Origin: Porphyromonas canoris
GTDB lineage: Bacteria > Bacteroidota > Bacteroidia > Bacteroidales > Porphyromonadaceae
Assembly (NCBI RefSeq): GCF_000769115.1
Contig: NZ_JQZV01000013.1
Location: 709,026 to 773,025 of the forward strand
Direction of reading: 5' to 3'
Length of the DNA: 64,000 bases
Part shown: piece after piece, positions 61,684-64,000 of the stretch
Numbering within the stretch: the stretch's first letter is position 1
Layout: every line of letters begins with the position of its first letter
Notes under the pieces: generated by a model
Databases searched by the model: none
Seen by the model: only the letters and a program-made list of their open reading frames with translations
Told to the model about the DNA's origin: nothing
Position numbers and translations under genes: made by a program

Positions 61684-62040
61684 CTATTCTTCGCTTTTTA
61701 TGTGCGTAATTTTAGCATCTGCCCAAAGTTGTTCCAGAGCATAATAGTTACGCAATTCGGGTACAAATATATGTACCATGACGGAAATATAGTCTATTGC
61801 GATCCACTCGCCACTACCACGATCACTCCAAGTCGGATTTTCTCCGGTCTCTTTTCTTACAATGGTTCTGACAGAGTCTTCAAGAGCCTCCACTTGCGTG
61901 TTGGTGTTACCATTGGCAATGACCATGTAATCGCAGATAGGATCATCTAAAACGGTCAGATCGAGAAGAACGATATCTTTACCCTTCTTCTCTTCAAGTC
62001 CTTTTATAGCCGCAAGGGCTATGTCTTTTGATTTTATCAT
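61684..62040 (-). CDS. rsfS: Ribosomal silencing factor RsfS
   Basis: The 118-residue protein of the Iojap/RsfS family binds L14 on the large subunit and blocks subunit joining in starvation. The family segments VLLDLTVLDDPICDYMVIA (about 23-41) and WIAIDYISVMVHIF (about 83-96) are present. It lies between the MFS gene (27 bases) and ftsH (36 bases), the usual rsfS-ftsH pairing in Bacteroidetes. Confidence 0.95.
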   Translation of the reverse strand: MIKSKDIALAAIKGLEEKKGKDIVLLDLTVLDDPICDYMVIANGNTNTQVEALEDSVRTIVRKETGENPTWSDRGSGEWIAIDYISVMVHIFVPELRNYYALEQLWADAKITHIKSEE

Positions 62041-62067
62041 TCAAATAAAGTGTATGTGTCTTACTGT

Positions 62068-63471
62068 TTACTTGGCGTTCGGTTTTTCCAATCCGTAACC
62101 TTTCTTCTTATCTTCTACTTTAAGAAGAAGACTCAAAAAGAATGCCAAAACACCAAAAGAGGCAAATACCATCATTGCAAACATAAAGTTCTTTGGTTCT
62201 CCTGCCTGAACATTGGGGTTGGTAGAGTCCAAAACCTTACCTACAAACGTTGGTACAAGCATCAGTCCGATGTTTTGAATAAAGAAAATAGCAGAGTATG
62301 CCGATCCTAATACCTTGTTGTCTATTAGCTTAGGTACGGAAGGCCATAGAGCGGCAGGTACAAGAGAGAATGCAAGACCAAGCAAAACTATTGCCATGAT
62401 AGCCTCAACAAGGGCTCTTGTTGTTCCTCTGTCAAAATCGTAGAAAGCAAATATGGAGTGGCAGACAAACATCAAGAAAGATCCCATCATCAGCATGGTT
62501 GCTGCTTTACCCTTTTTATCGAGGAAAATACCCATTAGTGGCGTGATAAACACAGCGCCGAGAGGGAACAAGCTGAATATCTGTCCTGCTGTCTCGACAC
62601 TCAGTCCGAGATTGCTTTGAAGCATATCCGAAGCAAACTTTTGGAATGGGAATATTGCTGAATAGAACAGAACGCAAAGCAGCGAAACAATCCAAAACAT
62701 CTTGTTGAAAACGATATATTTGAGATCCTTGATGTGGAAAGCTTCATCCTCTTGTGCTTCCATGGATTTTTCTCCTTCTTGCTTGTCCAGCTTTTTGTCG
62801 AATACGCAGTAAACAAGATAAAGCAGGAATGCTATCATGAGAAGCGCTGTGCAGAAGATAACGGGTGCTTGCACACTTTCAAAAGTCTTGTTCAAGTATG
62901 GAGAGAGCCAGAATACGGCAAAAACACCAAGGCGGGCAATAGACATCTCCATCCCCATTGCCAAAGCCAGCTCTTTGCCTGTAAACCACTTCACGATGAT
63001 GCGAGACACGGTAACGCCGGCCATTTCACATCCGGTGCCGAATATGGCAAATCCTACACAGGCAAGCTTAGCCGTTGCAGGAAATTCGGGCCAAAAAGAG
63101 TTGAAGAACTCATATCCGGGTCCTCCATTGATAAAGGTACCACTCAGGGCATAAACCTTTATGAGCGCACCGAGCACCATAAGCCCTCCGGAGAGACGAA
63201 TAGTGAAGCGAATCCCCATAGAGTCCAAAATGATACCTGCAAATATGAGGAACAGCAGATAGACATTGATGAAAAATTCACTGCCGGCATACGTTCCGAA
63301 CACGGAAGAAGACCAGCCTAACACTTCGGGGCGTTCCAATTCTGTCTTAATAGGGGAGAGAACATCCACAAACATGTAGGCAAAAAACATCGTGAAGGAT
63401 ACTGCGAGAAGCAGTCCCCATCTTACCCATACATTTTCTCTTAGGGTAGTGTGGTTAATTTGAGTTGTCAT
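62068..63471 (-). CDS. Major facilitator superfamily transporter
   Basis: The 467-residue protein has twelve membrane segments by eye, with a charged loop in the middle (about 225-250, DKKLDKQEGEKSMEAQEDE) between the two six-helix halves. The loop after segment 2 (GIILDSMGIRFTIRL) and the corresponding one after segment 8 (GIFLDKKGKAATML) match the MFS D-x-x-G-R/K pattern. The substrate is unknown. It is the first gene of a likely MFS-rsfS-ftsH unit. Confidence 0.85.
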   Translation of the reverse strand: MTTQINHTTLRENVWVRWGLLLAVSFTMFFAYMFVDVLSPIKTELERPEVLGWSSSVFGTYAGSEFFINVYLLFLIFAGIILDSMGIRFTIRLSGGLMVLGALIKVYALSGTFINGGPGYEFFNSFWPEFPATAKLACVGFAIFGTGCEMAGVTVSRIIVKWFTGKELALAMGMEMSIARLGVFAVFWLSPYLNKTFESVQAPVIFCTALLMIAFLLYLVYCVFDKKLDKQEGEKSMEAQEDEAFHIKDLKYIVFNKMFWIVSLLCVLFYSAIFPFQKFASDMLQSNLGLSVETAGQIFSLFPLGAVFITPLMGIFLDKKGKAATMLMMGSFLMFVCHSIFAFYDFDRGTTRALVEAIMAIVLLGLAFSLVPAALWPSVPKLIDNKVLGSAYSAIFFIQNIGLMLVPTFVGKVLDSTNPNVQAGEPKNFMFAMMVFASFGVLAFFLSLLLKVEDKKKGYGLEKPNAK

Positions 63472-63512
63472 TTACTTAAAGTTAAATTTATAGGGTTATT
63501 CTATATAGCTTA

Positions 63513-63520
63513 CAAATGTA
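63513..63520 (-). promoter_or_regulatory. Candidate -7 element of the MFS gene
   Basis: Reads TACATTTG on the minus strand, 41 bases before the ATG. No clear partner element. Confidence 0.4.
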
Positions 63521-63747
63521 CAAAAAATAACGAGTGATGAGCGTTTGACCAATCCGGTTCTAATGTCTCTCGTTTTTATCTCAATTTTCCAATCATTCTA
63601 TGTTTCCTGATTTCGGATTTATTCGATCGCTATTCGGCACCCAAATGGATACTCAAAACTCTTCGGATAAATATCCTAAAAAATACACCCTGTATCGTGT
63701 ACATTTTACGCTCTTTTTTGTCAATAGAGACCCCTTTTTCAGAGCCT

Positions 63748-64000
63748 CATTTTTATATATTCCATCCCGAAAAATGCTCACTTTTTTCGCTCTCTCTATT
63801 TTGATCGGAGGGGTCGTTTTCAGAGTACGATCGAATTGTTAAATTGAGCCTGTTTTATTAACACAAATTTCGATAGCTGTTAAGCTAAAATGGTAAACGA
63901 GCATATTTTGTCGGCTTAACGTGTTTAATTTTTCAATGAACACGTTTAGTGATTTCATTAAACACGTTTACCGGATTCGATTAACGTGTTTAGAATTTTT
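63748..64000 (+). repeat. Dispersed 250-bp repeat, copy C (cut by the window edge)
   Basis: Same orientation as copies A and B. The first 45 bases and the 80-base core (from 63916) are nearly identical to copy A. Its right border lies at or past base 64000. It lies upstream of the MFS gene on the other strand. Confidence 0.85.

Noticed and set aside
63600..63842. 80-codon open stretch at the right edge
   Set aside because: It runs into copy C of the dispersed repeat, and the frame is not kept in copies A and B.
1..64000. tRNA and rRNA genes
   Set aside because: No cloverleaf-like stretches or rRNA signatures were recognised in any gene-free region; a dedicated scan could still find one.

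Overview
The window looks like a chromosomal segment of a Bacteroidales bacterium, most likely a Porphyromonas species or close relative. The case rests on promoter elements of the Bacteroidetes type (TTTG, about 20 bp, then TAnnTTTG) before rpmE2 and ahpC, DUF4876/DUF6850/DUF4857-type surface genes, a Bacteroidetes MobC/MobB relic, DUF6078, a type B L31 without cysteines, and surface lipoproteins with a TlpA-like redox domain. The genus is an inference; no rRNA or tRNA gene was seen.

Layout. (1) 1-3471: translation housekeeping, with an ettA-type ABC-F ATPase (cut by the window edge), rpmE2 and mnmE. (2) 3531-8926: accessory DNA, with an AAA ATPase/Toprim-like pair that resembles two-gene phage-defence systems, an orphan lipoprotein, and a decayed mobilisable element (DUF6371 pseudogene, mobC and relaxase remnants, one intact mob-associated coiled-coil gene). 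(3) 8986-21970: a defence/toxin island on the minus strand: a degenerate ADP-ribosylglycohydrolase, a tyrosine recombinase, two convergent hsdS genes with inverted repeats (a specificity switch), fic, hsdM, hsdR, a tripartite hipB-hipS-hipT module preceded by three phased palindromes, and a second Fic protein. (4) 22419-27698: an outer-membrane protein, a large SF1 helicase with a nuclease-like C-terminus, and a thioredoxin-fold lipoprotein. (5) 28736-37577: an envelope operon with a TonB-dependent receptor, a DUF4876 lipoprotein, a DUF6850-type barrel, an ABC ATPase, a permease and a DUF4857 membrane protein. Two copies of a 250-bp dispersed repeat lie either side of it. (6) 38557-49499: a type III-B (Cmr) CRISPR-Cas locus with a CorA-like membrane effector, a tiny membrane protein, cmr1 to cmr6, a Cas6 fused to only the first domain of Cas1, and an array of 24 repeats. 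(7) 49886-63471: housekeeping again: hisS, ahpC-ahpF, an oxaloacetate decarboxylase alpha-like protein, phoH, guaA, ftsH, rsfS and an MFS transporter, with a 480-bp block of 22-bp tandem repeats. A third copy of the dispersed repeat runs off the right edge.

How it fits together. The most striking system is the CRISPR locus. Its Cas10 has the GGDD cyclase motif, no recognisable HD nuclease, and a CorA membrane protein as the probable effector, which matches the SAM-AMP signalling type known from Bacteroides fragilis. The signal-degrading NrN or SAM-lyase partner usually found beside CorA is absent, and an 80-residue membrane protein sits in its place. Adaptation looks lost, because Cas1 is reduced to its N-terminal domain and no Cas2 is present. 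The second system of note is the type I restriction locus, where a silent hsdS without a start codon faces the expressed hsdS and shares three inverted repeats with it, next to a recombinase that could switch them.
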